From contig MABD01000056.1 in the NCBI GenBank assembly GCA_002162955.1, positions 124,001 to 188,000 of the forward strand: a stretch of 64,000 nt of DNA. Direction: 5' to 3'. Below the pieces are notes generated by a model, which was not told the DNA's origin, did no database searches, and worked only from the letters and a program-made list of their open reading frames with translations. Position 1 is the stretch's first letter, and every line of letters begins with the position of its first letter. The position numbers and the translations under genes were made by a program. Below, one piece after another: positions 46,297-56,391 of this stretch. The stretch comes from Gammaproteobacteria bacterium 45_16_T64 (GTDB lineage: Bacteria > Pseudomonadota > Gammaproteobacteria > Pseudomonadales > Ketobacteraceae).

Positions 46297-47534
46297 AAGC
46301 TAGGTAGGACCCGCGCAAATATCGCTTTTAGGTAATGAGTCTCTACGATAGAAGGATGCACTGGGTGATCCGCACCCTGACTTCCTTGATGAACAATCTG
46401 TACCTGGCGATCTACGTGACGACCCGCCCCCCTCACAATATCCAATAGGGCGTCATCGGGCATGTGCATGGAACATGACGCCGATACCAACAATCCATCA
46501 CGAGACAGTAATCGCATCGCTAATTCGTTGAGTTTACGGTACGCCGTCGAGCCGTTTTTGAAATCTTTCTTACGCTTAATAAAAGCCGGCGGATCAATAA
46601 CAATCACATCAAACTTCTCTTTCTCTTCTGCAAGCTGCTTAAGACAGTCAAACGCATTGCCTTGCATGGTGCCCACCTTCTCCGCCACATCATTGAGAAC
46701 AGCATTTTTCTCCACGTAATCTAACGCCAACTCTGATGCATCAACACACAATACCGCCTCAGCACCTGACACCGCCGCTTGCACGCCCCATCCACCGACA
46801 TAGCTGAATACGTCGAGTACACGCTTACCCTCAACCCAACGCTTCATGTATTGTCGGTTCTCTCGGTGATCATAAAACCAACCTGTTTTTTGGCCTTCAT
46901 TGCCAGGAATCACAAATTTGACCCCATTTTCGGTCAACATTAACTCGTCTGGCCACTCGCCAGCAGCCACTTCAACAGAAGATGGTAGGCCTTCCTGGTT
47001 ACGTGCTGGGCTGTCATTTCTAAACAAAATGCCTGCAGGAGAAACCACTTTAGTGATTGCAGCAACCACCTCATCACGTAGCACATCCATACCTGCGGTA
47101 TTTAGCTGTACAACAACATAGTCACCAAATCGATCAACCACCAAACCTGGCAGCCCGTCAGAATCGCCATACACCCAACGGTAACATTGGTCATCGAAGC
47201 ACTTTTCACGTAACGACAAAGCGATCTTTAAACGGTGAGTAAGTAAGGACTCACCAATTACACAGCTACTGTCTCTAGTCATAATACGAGCAGCAATCAG
47301 CGACTGAGGGTTAATATAACCAACACCAACCGCTTTGCCTTTAGAGTCTTTTACCATCACTTGCTGGCCAGCCTCGAAGGTATTTAGCGGTGTTTCCTTT
47401 GTATCAATCTCATTGCTATATACCCAAACATGGCCCGCCTTCAGGCGTCGCTCTTCATTTTTACGTAAGGTAATATGGGCTAAATGATCGTTATTTGGTT
47501 TCACTGGAGCGGTCGCTCCGTCGGCAGTACTCAT
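46293..47534 (-). CDS. rlmI: 23S rRNA (cytosine-C5) methyltransferase RlmI-like
   Basis: A 413-residue protein from ATG 47534 (a TTG five codons upstream is also possible). It has an N-terminal PUA domain (VWVYSNEIDTKETPLN, GQQVMVKDSKGKAVGVGYIN), an extended region with GLPGLVVDRFGDYVVVQ, and a SAM-dependent methyltransferase domain with VLDVFSYVGGWGVQAAVSGA, VIDPPAFIKRKKDF and VSASCSMHM. RlmI methylates C1962 of 23S rRNA in E. coli (396 residues). Monocistronic, divergent from the HDOD gene. Confidence 0.9.
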   Translation of the reverse strand: MSTADGATAPVKPNNDHLAHITLRKNEERRLKAGHVWVYSNEIDTKETPLNTFEAGQQVMVKDSKGKAVGVGYINPQSLIAARIMTRDSSCVIGESLLTHRLKIALSLREKCFDDQCYRWVYGDSDGLPGLVVDRFGDYVVVQLNTAGMDVLRDEVVAAITKVVSPAGILFRNDSPARNQEGLPSSVEVAAGEWPDELMLTENGVKFVIPGNEGQKTGWFYDHRENRQYMKRWVEGKRVLDVFSYVGGWGVQAAVSGAEAVLCVDASELALDYVEKNAVLNDVAEKVGTMQGNAFDCLKQLAEEKEKFDVIVIDPPAFIKRKKDFKNGSTAYRKLNELAMRLLSRDGLLVSASCSMHMPDDALLDIVRGAGRHVDRQVQIVHQGSQGADHPVHPSIVETHYLKAIFARVLPSF

Positions 47535-47608
47535 GAGGCGTCTCAACAAAAGAAGTAAGGCAATTCTAAAAATCTACTGCTAAACTTTTCTACTATCAGC
47601 AGTTATGA

Positions 47609-48529
47609 ATGCGCCATTATAGCCAAAGCCCCATGCCAGATATACTGAACAACGAGCAGGTTGCCAAAATACTTCGCGGCATCTCTGTTCCCCCTCAACC
47701 ACAGATCATTGTCGACATCCATATGGAACAGGCAATGCCCAATTCCGACATGTCTCGGATCGCCAAACTAATCTGTCAGGATGTAGGGCTTGCAGGCACC
47801 ATTTTGAAGGTGGTGAATTCCAGTCAGTATGGACTTAAGAACAAAATCACTTCAATAGAGCAAGCCGTTAACCTGCTCGGCATGGACTCCATTATTAATA
47901 TCACCAATGGCTTAACGATTAAAGGAGAGCTAGACAACCAAACCATCCTCGCGTTAGGTGGGTTTTGGGACAGTGCAATGGACATTGCATCCGTCTGCAC
48001 CACCATCGCTCGGCAGATTGGCTATCAGTCCCCCGATTTAGCCTACAGTCTAGGGCTATTTCATAACTGTGGCGTGCCCTTATTGGTCAAGGAGTACCCC
48101 CATTATCCCGATGTCATGAAAGAGTCTTATACGGGCGTAGACGAACGGATTATCGATACCGAAAACCGCTTACTACGCACCAACCATGCCGTCGTGGGCT
48201 ATTACACGGCCAAATCATGGGGGCTACCGCAAGAATTTTGCGACGTTATCGCCGAACACCACAATGTTAAAGACATCTTTAATACCGCCCTCAATAAAGG
48301 CTACGACCCCGGTAAGAAAACCCTGCTTGCCATCCTTAAAATGGCAGAGCATATATGCAGCATTCACACAATATTAGGGCAACACCCTACGGACTTGGAA
48401 TGGGAAACCGTCAAAGAAGACTTATTGGAATTTGTAGGTCTCAGCGTGATGGATTTTGACGATATTGCCGCCGAAATGGAGAGTATGGGCATCGGTAGTG
48501 GCACTTCATACTTTGATCAGTCTTCTTGA
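47609..48529 (+). CDS. HDOD domain protein
   Basis: A 306-residue protein, or about 298 from the ATG at 47633, neither start having a strong ribosome site. The HDOD fold is marked by LICQDVGLAGTILKVVNSSQYGL, the SIEQAVNLLGMDSIINI segment, YSLGLFHNCGVPLL and VGYYTAKSWGLPQEFCDVIAEHH. HDOD proteins usually lack the HD-domain catalytic metals and act as signalling or stress-response modules, often linked to c-di-GMP. Soluble, no partner gene obvious. Confidence 0.88.
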   Translation: MRHYSQSPMPDILNNEQVAKILRGISVPPQPQIIVDIHMEQAMPNSDMSRIAKLICQDVGLAGTILKVVNSSQYGLKNKITSIEQAVNLLGMDSIINITNGLTIKGELDNQTILALGGFWDSAMDIASVCTTIARQIGYQSPDLAYSLGLFHNCGVPLLVKEYPHYPDVMKESYTGVDERIIDTENRLLRTNHAVVGYYTAKSWGLPQEFCDVIAEHHNVKDIFNTALNKGYDPGKKTLLAILKMAEHICSIHTILGQHPTDLEWETVKEDLLEFVGLSVMDFDDIAAEMESMGIGSGTSYFDQSS

Positions 48530-48793
48530 TATCAGCCAAACTGGCCAGATAGCACCGCTTATCGTAAAACCGCTCAAATAACAATCCACACTTGATCATT
48601 CTATAAGCAAAAACACGCCGTTATCGTTACCTTTTGTTACTGTGTACCGACGTGCATGCTGATATACTCCGATAATCTTTTGGCCAAACGCTATGCAAAA
48701 TCTGGCTAAGACGGCAGTTCATAACACAAATATAGCGGCGCCATTTGCGCCCATATAACCCAATATTCGATCGTCTATCAGCAGAATAATAAT

Positions 48794-51064
48794 ATGAATA
48801 AATTTAGTCTAAGTATCTTATTTTCTTCTATTTTGTTGGCAACTGCGGGTTGCGGTGGCTCAGGAAGCTCCAGCTCTGTTGGAAGCTCCAACACTGATAC
48901 CGACCAAGGAACCACAGAACAAACGTCAGAACCCCAATCACGTTCCGGTAAATTACTCGGCCTACAAGGTTTTACGTACCAATCAGGTGAGCTAGAAGGC
49001 ATCACCTCCGAAGACGGTGAGTTCGAATATCAAACGGGAGAAACCGTAAGCTTCTATCTAGGTGATATTTTACTGGGAACCGCAACCCCGGCCGATTATC
49101 TTACTTTGGAAGATATTGCGGGTGAGCATGCCGATGCCGCCGATAACTTGCGACGGTTCCTAGCAACCGTTGATTATGACCTTGCCCCCATGAACGGCAT
49201 CTTGGTAAATAGCACCATCCGTACCGCCGCTAAAGGCCACAGCCTTAATTTCGATCAAGACAGCGCTAACTTTATAAGTGACGCCACCGAGGTACTTCAA
49301 ACCGACGTTAAAGGTGAAGTCCATAGCGCTGCCCTTAAGCATGGCCTAGAAATACTGCTGCCCCAGATAGAAGAACGCAAAACGCAAACCCAAGCACGCT
49401 TACTTAGAACCATTAATCTTCCCAAAATCCCCTACGACACAGCCCTTGCGGAAGAAGCCGCCGCGGTTATTGAGCTGATGTTGCAAAACAGCACCACAGA
49501 AGGTGATTCTCCGTTAGAATTTATTCTTAAGGCAACCAGTACCCCCTTGGTCCTCGAGTCTGACGATGAATCTGTTACCTCACTGACTGAGCTTTATGCA
49601 AAATACAAAGGCCACCTCGACGAGATTGGTAGAGATGCCCCGTTTATTGATCGCGAAGAACTCATCAGCAAACCCGCGGCAACAGGTGATAGTGTCGACG
49701 CACACCACCTATTAGTGATGAGTGATTTCCAAATGCGCGACGAAGAAAGTCCGCTCAACGTGAATCCTGTAAAATTCCTTATCCCCTCATCATATTATCC
49801 AGCCAGTGCACATATCACCTACCAGGTAGATGATATGGTGCGCACCATGCGAGATTACGAAACCGATATTGATAAGCCTATCGACATGGCAATCTTTACC
49901 GGCGATCTATTGGATATCGGTGGATACAATGAAGCACGCTGGGGAATCGATATTCTAGATGGCGGTGCGATTAACCCCGATAGCGGCGCAGACGACGACC
50001 CAATCCCAGGCAATTTTGATGATGGCAAACCTAACGACACATACGACCCATTCACCGCGCTTGGGCTCAATGGTCAGTCTGAAGGGCAAGCCAATATTCC
50101 CTGGTATTACGTACCGGGTAACCATGACGGCTTAATGCTGGGCAACTTCCCAGTAACGGACAACGATCTTCAACTCTTTGGCAAAACCATTCGCCTGGAT
50201 ACTCGAACCTTCTTTGATAGTATCGCAACCGGAGAAATGAACTGGTTAGGCTATGACCCGAGCCTGTTAGGTTTCTTACAACACCTATTTGATCCAGAAA
50301 GCTTTTATGTGACGCCTGACGAAGACCGCCGCATGTTGCGTCCTTTTGAAATTGCTGAAGAAATGTTTATCTCAAAGGATCCCGCATTTGCCAGTGAACC
50401 GCTTGGACATGGCATGCAACATATTATTGATCAACAAGGCGAGCTGAAGGACGGCAATCTCAACTACAGCTTTTCTAGCAACAATGGCCTGGTCAAACAC
50501 ATCGCGCTGGACACCAGCATGATGCTTGGACCCGAAGGGTTATTAACGCTACAAGATCTCGCCTGGATCGAACAAGAATTACAAGATGCGCAGGACAACG
50601 GCCAGTTAATCATTATAAGTTCTCACCACAAACCCAAAGACATCATCATTAACGGTGCGCTACTGATTGATACGCTTAACCAATACCCCAATGTCATTGC
50701 TCACTTAGTGGCACACGCTCACCAAAATAGCATTACACCTCGATTAGGTGATAGCGCAGAGCTTGGCTATTGGGAAATTGAATCAGGTTCGATGGTCAAC
50801 TGGCCTCAGCAATTCCGTGTATTAGATATCTCTATTGATAAGACTAACGGTATCGGCACCATCAAGAGCACCATGCTAAATCACAAATCCGAAAGCCCAT
50901 TACATGTTGCGCAGCGGGGCCGATTCTTGTCTTATCTAGAACGCTATCTTGAAGGCCACATTCTTGTACCCGGTGATGCGATCGAAGCCACCGAAGGCCT
51001 GCCTGAAGATAGGAATACCTTTATGTACTTCAAAGTGCCGGATAACGTACTTACTCGATTATAG
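48794..51064 (+). CDS. Metallophosphoesterase lipoprotein
   Basis: A 756-residue lipoprotein. The signal peptide ends LLATAGCGGSG, followed by a Ser-rich linker. Residues ~55-200 form a surface-lipoprotein module (GLQGFTYQSGELEGITSEDG, FEYQTGETVSFYLGDILLG). A calcineurin-like phosphoesterase domain (~305-700) has metal motifs LVMSDFQ, FTGDLLDIGG, PGNHDG, SSHHKP and VAHAHQN. It is probably exported and acts on phosphate esters, substrate unknown. It is followed by a strong terminator and is monocistronic. Confidence 0.85.
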   Translation: MNKFSLSILFSSILLATAGCGGSGSSSSVGSSNTDTDQGTTEQTSEPQSRSGKLLGLQGFTYQSGELEGITSEDGEFEYQTGETVSFYLGDILLGTATPADYLTLEDIAGEHADAADNLRRFLATVDYDLAPMNGILVNSTIRTAAKGHSLNFDQDSANFISDATEVLQTDVKGEVHSAALKHGLEILLPQIEERKTQTQARLLRTINLPKIPYDTALAEEAAAVIELMLQNSTTEGDSPLEFILKATSTPLVLESDDESVTSLTELYAKYKGHLDEIGRDAPFIDREELISKPAATGDSVDAHHLLVMSDFQMRDEESPLNVNPVKFLIPSSYYPASAHITYQVDDMVRTMRDYETDIDKPIDMAIFTGDLLDIGGYNEARWGIDILDGGAINPDSGADDDPIPGNFDDGKPNDTYDPFTALGLNGQSEGQANIPWYYVPGNHDGLMLGNFPVTDNDLQLFGKTIRLDTRTFFDSIATGEMNWLGYDPSLLGFLQHLFDPESFYVTPDEDRRMLRPFEIAEEMFISKDPAFASEPLGHGMQHIIDQQGELKDGNLNYSFSSNNGLVKHIALDTSMMLGPEGLLTLQDLAWIEQELQDAQDNGQLIIISSHHKPKDIIINGALLIDTLNQYPNVIAHLVAHAHQNSITPRLGDSAELGYWEIESGSMVNWPQQFRVLDISIDKTNGIGTIKSTMLNHKSESPLHVAQRGRFLSYLERYLEGHILVPGDAIEATEGLPEDRNTFMYFKVPDNVLTRL

Positions 51065-51100
51065 CCCTATAAACAGCGCATGTTTAGCGAAGATAAAGAG

Positions 51101-51128
51101 AGCCAGCACAGGATGCTGGCTTTTTTAT
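51101..51128 (+). terminator. Rho-independent terminator of the metallophosphoesterase gene
   Basis: A perfect 7-bp stem GCCAGCA/TGCTGGC with a CAGGA loop, followed by TTTTTTATT, 37 nt after the stop codon. Confidence 0.92.
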
Positions 51129-51274
51129 TCCTGAATTTCTTAGGCAAAGAATACCTTCTACAGTTGCATCAGCCTGCAAAGCCCTCTACCATCACATACT
51201 CAACAAATTGAATATAAACTCACTCTACAAGACTCTCCTTGATTATCCATCGAGGCAATAAGAGGGCAGCCTAC

Positions 51275-52936
51275 ATGGCGAAAGTTAAAGTTAGAACAGG
51301 CAAACGTTTTCGCGCTAAGCGTGTTGAAAGTCATTACGACACCATCGTTATTGGCTCAGGCATTGGAGGATTAGCCAACGCCGCTTTTCTATCGCTACTG
51401 GGTAAAAAAGTCTGTGTATTAGAGCAGCACTACACCGCAGGCGGGTATACCCACGCCTATGAAAGGGAGGGCTATGAGTGGGACGTAGGCGTGCATTATG
51501 TAGGAGAGGTACACAAACCATCCACATTACGCCGTGTGTTTGATGTGATCAGTGAGGGCCGCCTACAATGGGCCGCCATGGATGACGAATATGACCGCGT
51601 CATTATTGCTGATAAAGAATATGGTTTTGTCGCCGGTCGTGAAAACTTTGCCAACATGCTGGTTGATCGCTTTCCCGGCGAAGAAGACGTTATCTACCAG
51701 TACATTGATCTAATCCGCGACGTCAGTAAATACACGCCAAAATTCTTTGCCGGACAAGGCATGGCACCGTGGATGGCAGGTATCTATAACAAAGTAAGAC
51801 CCTTATTGGTTCCAAAGGTTTTTTATCAAACCACCCGGGAAGCGCTAGAAAGCCTTACCCAAAACCAGGAACTGATTTCCGTACTAACCGGCCAATGGGG
51901 CAATTACGGTCAAGCACCGGCGGATGCATCATTCTTAATGCATGCACTCATTGCAAAACATTATTTGGCTGGCGGTGCCTACCCAGTAGGTGGTGCATCG
52001 GAAATCGCCCGTAGTATTATTCCCACTATCCAAAAAAGTGGCGGGGAGGTGTTTACTTATGCCGACGTCGAAGAAGTCATTATTAAAGACAATCGCGCAA
52101 CTGGTGTTCGCATGATCGATGGCACTGAAATCAGTGCAGACAATGTTGTCAGCAACGCTGGCTTTTACAACACCGTTAAGAAATTACTGCCAGAACAAAC
52201 CCAACAACAACTGGGTGTTGATGATTGGTGTAGCCAAGTGCAACGCTCCAGCGCTCACCTCTGTGTATATGCAGGCTTTAAAGGTACTGCAGAAGAACTA
52301 GGACTTTCCAGCACCAACCTGTGGATTTATCCCGACGGAGACCACGAAGGCAACCTTGCGAAATACAATGCAAATCCCGATGCAGAGTTCCCGCTCGTCT
52401 ACATTTCATTCCCCTCATCCAAAGATCCCGATTGGGACAATCGCTTCCCTGGAAAGTCCACTGTCGAGATTGTTACACCCGCCAAAATGGAATGGTTTGC
52501 GCAATGGGAAGACAGCCAATGGCAAAAACGAGGGGATGAATACGAAGCGCTAAAAGAAAAATTTACCCAACGGTTATTGGAAAAACTCTTCGAACGTCAC
52601 CCACAGCTGCGTGACAAACTAGATTACTGTGAATTATCAACACCGTTATCCACCAATTGGTATCAAAAAAATAGCGCAGGAGAAATGCTCGCGTTAGATC
52701 ACTTTGTTGACCGCTTTAAGAAGCCGTTTTTGCACCCAGTAACCCCGGTCAAAGGGCTCTATATGACAGGGTCGGATGTAATGACCGCAGGGGTTGGTGG
52801 TGCATTGATGGCCGGAATGATGACGTCCTGTGCCATGCAGGGGCGCAAAGCCAATCAGGTGATTAAGTTGGTCAAAGAATACAAAGAACCAAGTAACACT
52901 ACGAGTGCATCAGACACCGTACAAGCTCACCCCTAG
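51275..52936 (+). CDS. FAD-dependent oxidoreductase, CrtISO/retinol saturase-like
   Basis: A 553-residue flavoprotein from ATG 51275 (GAGGG about 12 nt upstream); an upstream TTG at 51239 is less likely. The Rossmann FAD motif is DTIVIGSGIGGLANAAFLS followed by KVCVLEQHYTAGGYTHAY, then GYEWDVGVHYVGE. The C-terminal FAD contact is GLYMTGSDVMTAGVGGALMAG. It fits the phytoene desaturase / carotenoid isomerase / retinol saturase group. Substrate is probably a polyene or fatty acyl lipid, not determinable. Confidence 0.85.
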   Translation: MAKVKVRTGKRFRAKRVESHYDTIVIGSGIGGLANAAFLSLLGKKVCVLEQHYTAGGYTHAYEREGYEWDVGVHYVGEVHKPSTLRRVFDVISEGRLQWAAMDDEYDRVIIADKEYGFVAGRENFANMLVDRFPGEEDVIYQYIDLIRDVSKYTPKFFAGQGMAPWMAGIYNKVRPLLVPKVFYQTTREALESLTQNQELISVLTGQWGNYGQAPADASFLMHALIAKHYLAGGAYPVGGASEIARSIIPTIQKSGGEVFTYADVEEVIIKDNRATGVRMIDGTEISADNVVSNAGFYNTVKKLLPEQTQQQLGVDDWCSQVQRSSAHLCVYAGFKGTAEELGLSSTNLWIYPDGDHEGNLAKYNANPDAEFPLVYISFPSSKDPDWDNRFPGKSTVEIVTPAKMEWFAQWEDSQWQKRGDEYEALKEKFTQRLLEKLFERHPQLRDKLDYCELSTPLSTNWYQKNSAGEMLALDHFVDRFKKPFLHPVTPVKGLYMTGSDVMTAGVGGALMAGMMTSCAMQGRKANQVIKLVKEYKEPSNTTSASDTVQAHP

Positions 52937-52961
52937 TAATCGTCTGTTCACTGCCAGCTCT

Positions 52962-52993
52962 AGCACGGAGAATGTTTATCCGTTCCCCGTGCT
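52962..52993. terminator. Hairpin after the FAD-oxidoreductase gene
   Basis: An inverted repeat AGCACGGAGAA / TTCCCCGTGCT with one mismatch and a 10-nt loop, 26 nt after the stop codon. No T-run follows, so it may be a weak or Rho-assisted terminator. Confidence 0.5.
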
Positions 52994-53190
52994 ACTCAGC
53001 ACCAACCAGTTACAACGCACACAATACGATCGATAGACAAAAAGCCACTTTTGCCCTCAAGGAATAGATCCCAAATATTCCCTTTTTTACCTTATTGATA
53101 CAAACAAATAATATTGTCAATCACGACGATGCGTAATTAATTCATAATCACTGCTCAAGATAATTAACCTTCTATTGTTGAGTAAGCCAC

Positions 53191-54633
53191 ATGAATAGCT
53201 CCGTGCAAGCCCTACAAGACGTTTCGAGTGACACCCCTCTTAGCGCATTATTCAATACCCAAAAGAATGCGTACTTGAATTCCCCCATACCGACGTATCA
53301 GCAGCGCAAAAACAATCTCATTAATCTAAAGAAGATGCTGTCTGAGAATAGAGACGCAATTATCGAAGCAATAGACAAAGATTATGGGAGTCGTTCATGG
53401 CACGAGAGCGTATTTGCTGAATTTATTGCCGTATTTGATTCATTAGCGTTTATCACCAAAAATGTTCGAAAGTGGATGAAACCTCAGAAACGCCATGTTG
53501 ATTTCACCATGTTCCCCGGCGCAAAAAATTTGCTAACACCACAACCCCTTGGTGTTGTTGGCATTATCGTACCTTGGAATTTCCCCATTAACCTTTCCTT
53601 TATTCCAATCGCCACAGCCCTTGCAGCAGGTAACCGGGCGATGGTAAAAATGTCAGAAAACTCCATCCACCTCAGTGAACTTTTGACACAAATTAGCCCA
53701 AAGTACTTTCCCCAAGACACCCTGACTTTTCTAGTAGAAACAGGAGGCGTTGGTATTGAGCTGTCCTCACTGCCACTTGATCTTATTTTGTTTACGGGAT
53801 CAGTCAATACCGGCAAAGCGGTGATGGCCTCCGCGGCGAAAAACCTAACACCGGTGATCCTAGAGCTGGGTGGAAAATCCCCCGCTATTATCGATCCAGA
53901 ATACTCTATAGACAAAGCTATAGAACGTATTATGTATGCTAAGCAAATGAATGCGGGGCAAATCTGTCTCAATGTCGACTATGTTTTTGTCCACGAAAGC
54001 CAAGTAGATACATTCACCGAAAAGGCGAAAACCTGGGTCAAGCAACATGTAGCAGATATAAACAGTACAGACTATACCGCTGTCATTGATAGCCGCTCAG
54101 TAACTCGCCTTGAGGAAACCTTAACAAACGCCAGTGAGAATGGCGCAACCGTGATCAATCTCAATAATCAAGATATTGACCATGACAATAAGAAATTCCC
54201 ACTGCATTTAGTCCTGAACTCCACAGCGTCCATGCATATTCGTGAACGAGAAACCTTTGGCCCTATTCTGCTTGTCATGAGCTATCAGAACCCTGAGGAA
54301 GTGATTAACTACGTTAACTCCCATGATCGCCCATTGGGGTTGTATGTATTTTCTAACAACAAGTCCCTCACCAATCGCTATATCACTCACATAATGTCTG
54401 GTGGAGTCACCGTGAATGACACGTTACTTCACGCCTTTCAGGACGACATGCCATTTGGTGGCGTAGGTCCAAGTGGAATGGGACATTATCACGGCTACGA
54501 GGGATTCGCGTCCTTTTCAAAAATGCGCCCTGTATTTTATCAATCAAAATTTAGCGCCATGGGGATGCTACTTCCACCGTATCGCGATAACCTGACAAAA
54601 GCCTATCACTTTTTGCTTAAGCTAAAGGGCTAA
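53191..54633 (+). CDS. calB: Coniferyl aldehyde dehydrogenase-type NAD(P) aldehyde dehydrogenase
   Basis: A 480-residue class 3-like ALDH, the length of Pseudomonas CalB. The NAD-binding region is GVVGIIVPWNFPINLSF, the catalytic Glu in VILELGGKSPAII and Cys in NAGQICLNVDYVF, near residue 260. Pattern and length fit the coniferyl aldehyde dehydrogenase family, which often acts on medium or long-chain aldehydes in marine alkane degraders. The gene symbol is a family label only, as the true substrate is unknown. A long palindrome follows the stop. Confidence 0.82.
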   Translation: MNSSVQALQDVSSDTPLSALFNTQKNAYLNSPIPTYQQRKNNLINLKKMLSENRDAIIEAIDKDYGSRSWHESVFAEFIAVFDSLAFITKNVRKWMKPQKRHVDFTMFPGAKNLLTPQPLGVVGIIVPWNFPINLSFIPIATALAAGNRAMVKMSENSIHLSELLTQISPKYFPQDTLTFLVETGGVGIELSSLPLDLILFTGSVNTGKAVMASAAKNLTPVILELGGKSPAIIDPEYSIDKAIERIMYAKQMNAGQICLNVDYVFVHESQVDTFTEKAKTWVKQHVADINSTDYTAVIDSRSVTRLEETLTNASENGATVINLNNQDIDHDNKKFPLHLVLNSTASMHIRERETFGPILLVMSYQNPEEVINYVNSHDRPLGLYVFSNNKSLTNRYITHIMSGGVTVNDTLLHAFQDDMPFGGVGPSGMGHYHGYEGFASFSKMRPVFYQSKFSAMGMLLPPYRDNLTKAYHFLLKLKG

Positions 54634-54636
54634 ATA

Positions 54637-54666
54637 CTAACAGGCATGGCTAGCCATGCCTGTTAG
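54637..54666. terminator. Perfect 30-bp palindrome between convergent genes
   Basis: CTAACAGGCATGGCT and its exact reverse complement abut with no loop at all, 54637-54666, starting 3 nt after the calB stop. The right arm contains the stop codon of the convergent diguanylate cyclase gene (54663-54665). No T-run follows on either strand, so the hairpin may terminate both genes or block read-through. Confidence 0.6.
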
Positions 54667-56354
54667 GACAATGACTCAACACAATTACGTCCACTATTCT
54701 TTGCTTTATAAAGCGCAATATCCGCCAACTTGATAAAATCCTCAGGCTGGGTTTTCTCATGAAACGTAATAGTGGAAACCCCCACACTCACCGTCACGCA
54801 TTTCGCTGCTAGTGACTTAATGTGGGGAATACCAAGATCTTGAATGGCCAGGCGAATCGATTCCGCCAGATTCACGGCATGCTCATTACTCGTTGCAGGC
54901 AAAATCATTACAAACTCCTCGCCACCATAGCGCGCAACCACATCACCATCTCGTCGACAATGATTCTGCAATACTTCAGAGACAGCCTGAATACAACCGT
55001 CCCCTTTCACATGCCCATACTCATCATTATAGTTTTTGAAATAGTCTATATCCAACATCAACAGTGACATCTCTCTCGCCGTATCAGCAAGACTACCCAG
55101 CTCCATCTTCAATAATGAATCAAAGCTTCCTCGATTATTAAGTCCAGTTAAACTATCGGTCTTTGACGCTGTTTGAACCCGAATAACATACTCTCGTAAT
55201 TTTTCTAAAGCGATTTGCATCTGTCCCAATTCATCATCAGCGGGATGTGAAATATCAATATCAATATTGCCTCTCGATAATTTAATAATGGCCTCACTGG
55301 TATGGAGCAATCGAGAAATCACATTTCTATGAACCAACGACCATACAAGTACCGCACTCACACTAATAGATACCAATGAAATTATCGCAAGTACATAGAC
55401 ATAGCTGCGTATTCTCTGATGTGCTGAAAATGTAGTTTCGCTGATAGATTTTTGCATTTCTACCAAGAGAATTTCTGCCTTTTTTTCTAACGATATAACA
55501 ATTGACTGATTAAGCAAAAATTGTTTATTTATAACATTGCCAATGCGTATCTCATCCAGTCGAAGTACAAATACAGAACTATTTCCACGTAACAACGGTG
55601 AGACTCTCGCCAACCAATCCCGCATAAACAATCTAACCTCAAGCGAGGATGTTTCTGACATTTTTTGAAGAGAAACGAACAGCATCAAGCATCGCCTCTT
55701 CAATCGATTAATAACCTGTGACTTATCTTCAGAATTAACGCTTAACAAATAGTTAGAAAGATCATTTCCGGCCTGATAAATATTATCTCTTCCCTGCTTT
55801 CTTATATCAACAGTTCTATCAGAAATCTTAGGCAGCATATAATCATCATAAATCCGAATCAAACGCAGCATACTTTCATGGGTTTTCTCTCTACCAATAA
55901 TTGCATTACTATGATCAAAAACGACATCCCTAATAATACCGTGATCAGCATGTATGATTTTTAGTGAATCTAGTTCATCAGTAAAACCGATACGATCTGA
56001 CAATCCATTTATTCTAGATTGCACTTGACTAACGATCGCTATCAGCTCACTCCAACTTTTTTCTAGCGCGATCAGATCCTCTATTTTCCGTGCGTTACTT
56101 TCATTAGACGATATCTTGTCGATTAATAGGTTAGTTTTTTCCGAGGTTTTTTGAAGTTTCGAGGCAAGGCTAAGTTTCGGAACAAGATGGGAAGAAACCC
56201 CCTCTACCAATACACCGACATTAATCATGAAAGTGCAGGCAATCACCATTATGACAATGGAAAAGCTAGCGATAGAAAAGAATGCAAGATCAAGCTTTTG
56301 TTTTACACCAAGTATTCCCATTATTATTAGTTTTACCGGACTATTTCCTGCCAA
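54663..56354 (-). CDS. Membrane diguanylate cyclase with periplasmic sensor
   Basis: Up to 563 residues. The first membrane helix is at ~25-50, a long helical periplasmic region follows (~50-320, resembling TorS-type bundles), the second helix is at ~318-340, then HAMP (VISRLLHTSEAIIKLSRGN) and a GGDEF domain (~400-563). The active site is GGEEF near 476, with an intact inhibitory site RDGD five residues before it, so it should make c-di-GMP and be product-inhibited. Two starts are possible: TTG 56354, with AAGGA close upstream, or ATG 56321. It lies 37 nt downstream of a periplasmic binding-protein gene, likely its ligand partner. Confidence 0.88.
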   Translation of the reverse strand: MAGNSPVKLIIMGILGVKQKLDLAFFSIASFSIVIMVIACTFMINVGVLVEGVSSHLVPKLSLASKLQKTSEKTNLLIDKISSNESNARKIEDLIALEKSWSELIAIVSQVQSRINGLSDRIGFTDELDSLKIIHADHGIIRDVVFDHSNAIIGREKTHESMLRLIRIYDDYMLPKISDRTVDIRKQGRDNIYQAGNDLSNYLLSVNSEDKSQVINRLKRRCLMLFVSLQKMSETSSLEVRLFMRDWLARVSPLLRGNSSVFVLRLDEIRIGNVINKQFLLNQSIVISLEKKAEILLVEMQKSISETTFSAHQRIRSYVYVLAIISLVSISVSAVLVWSLVHRNVISRLLHTSEAIIKLSRGNIDIDISHPADDELGQMQIALEKLREYVIRVQTASKTDSLTGLNNRGSFDSLLKMELGSLADTAREMSLLMLDIDYFKNYNDEYGHVKGDGCIQAVSEVLQNHCRRDGDVVARYGGEEFVMILPATSNEHAVNLAESIRLAIQDLGIPHIKSLAAKCVTVSVGVSTITFHEKTQPEDFIKLADIALYKAKNSGRNCVESLS

Positions 56355-56391
56355 ATGTCCTTGCGCTAAATTTCAAACCATCCTTGTACTG

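Noticed and set aside
53484-53972. A 162-codon reverse-strand open frame opposite the aldehyde dehydrogenase
   Set aside because: It is antisense to conserved catalytic segments of the ALDH and has no recognisable motif or ribosome site.
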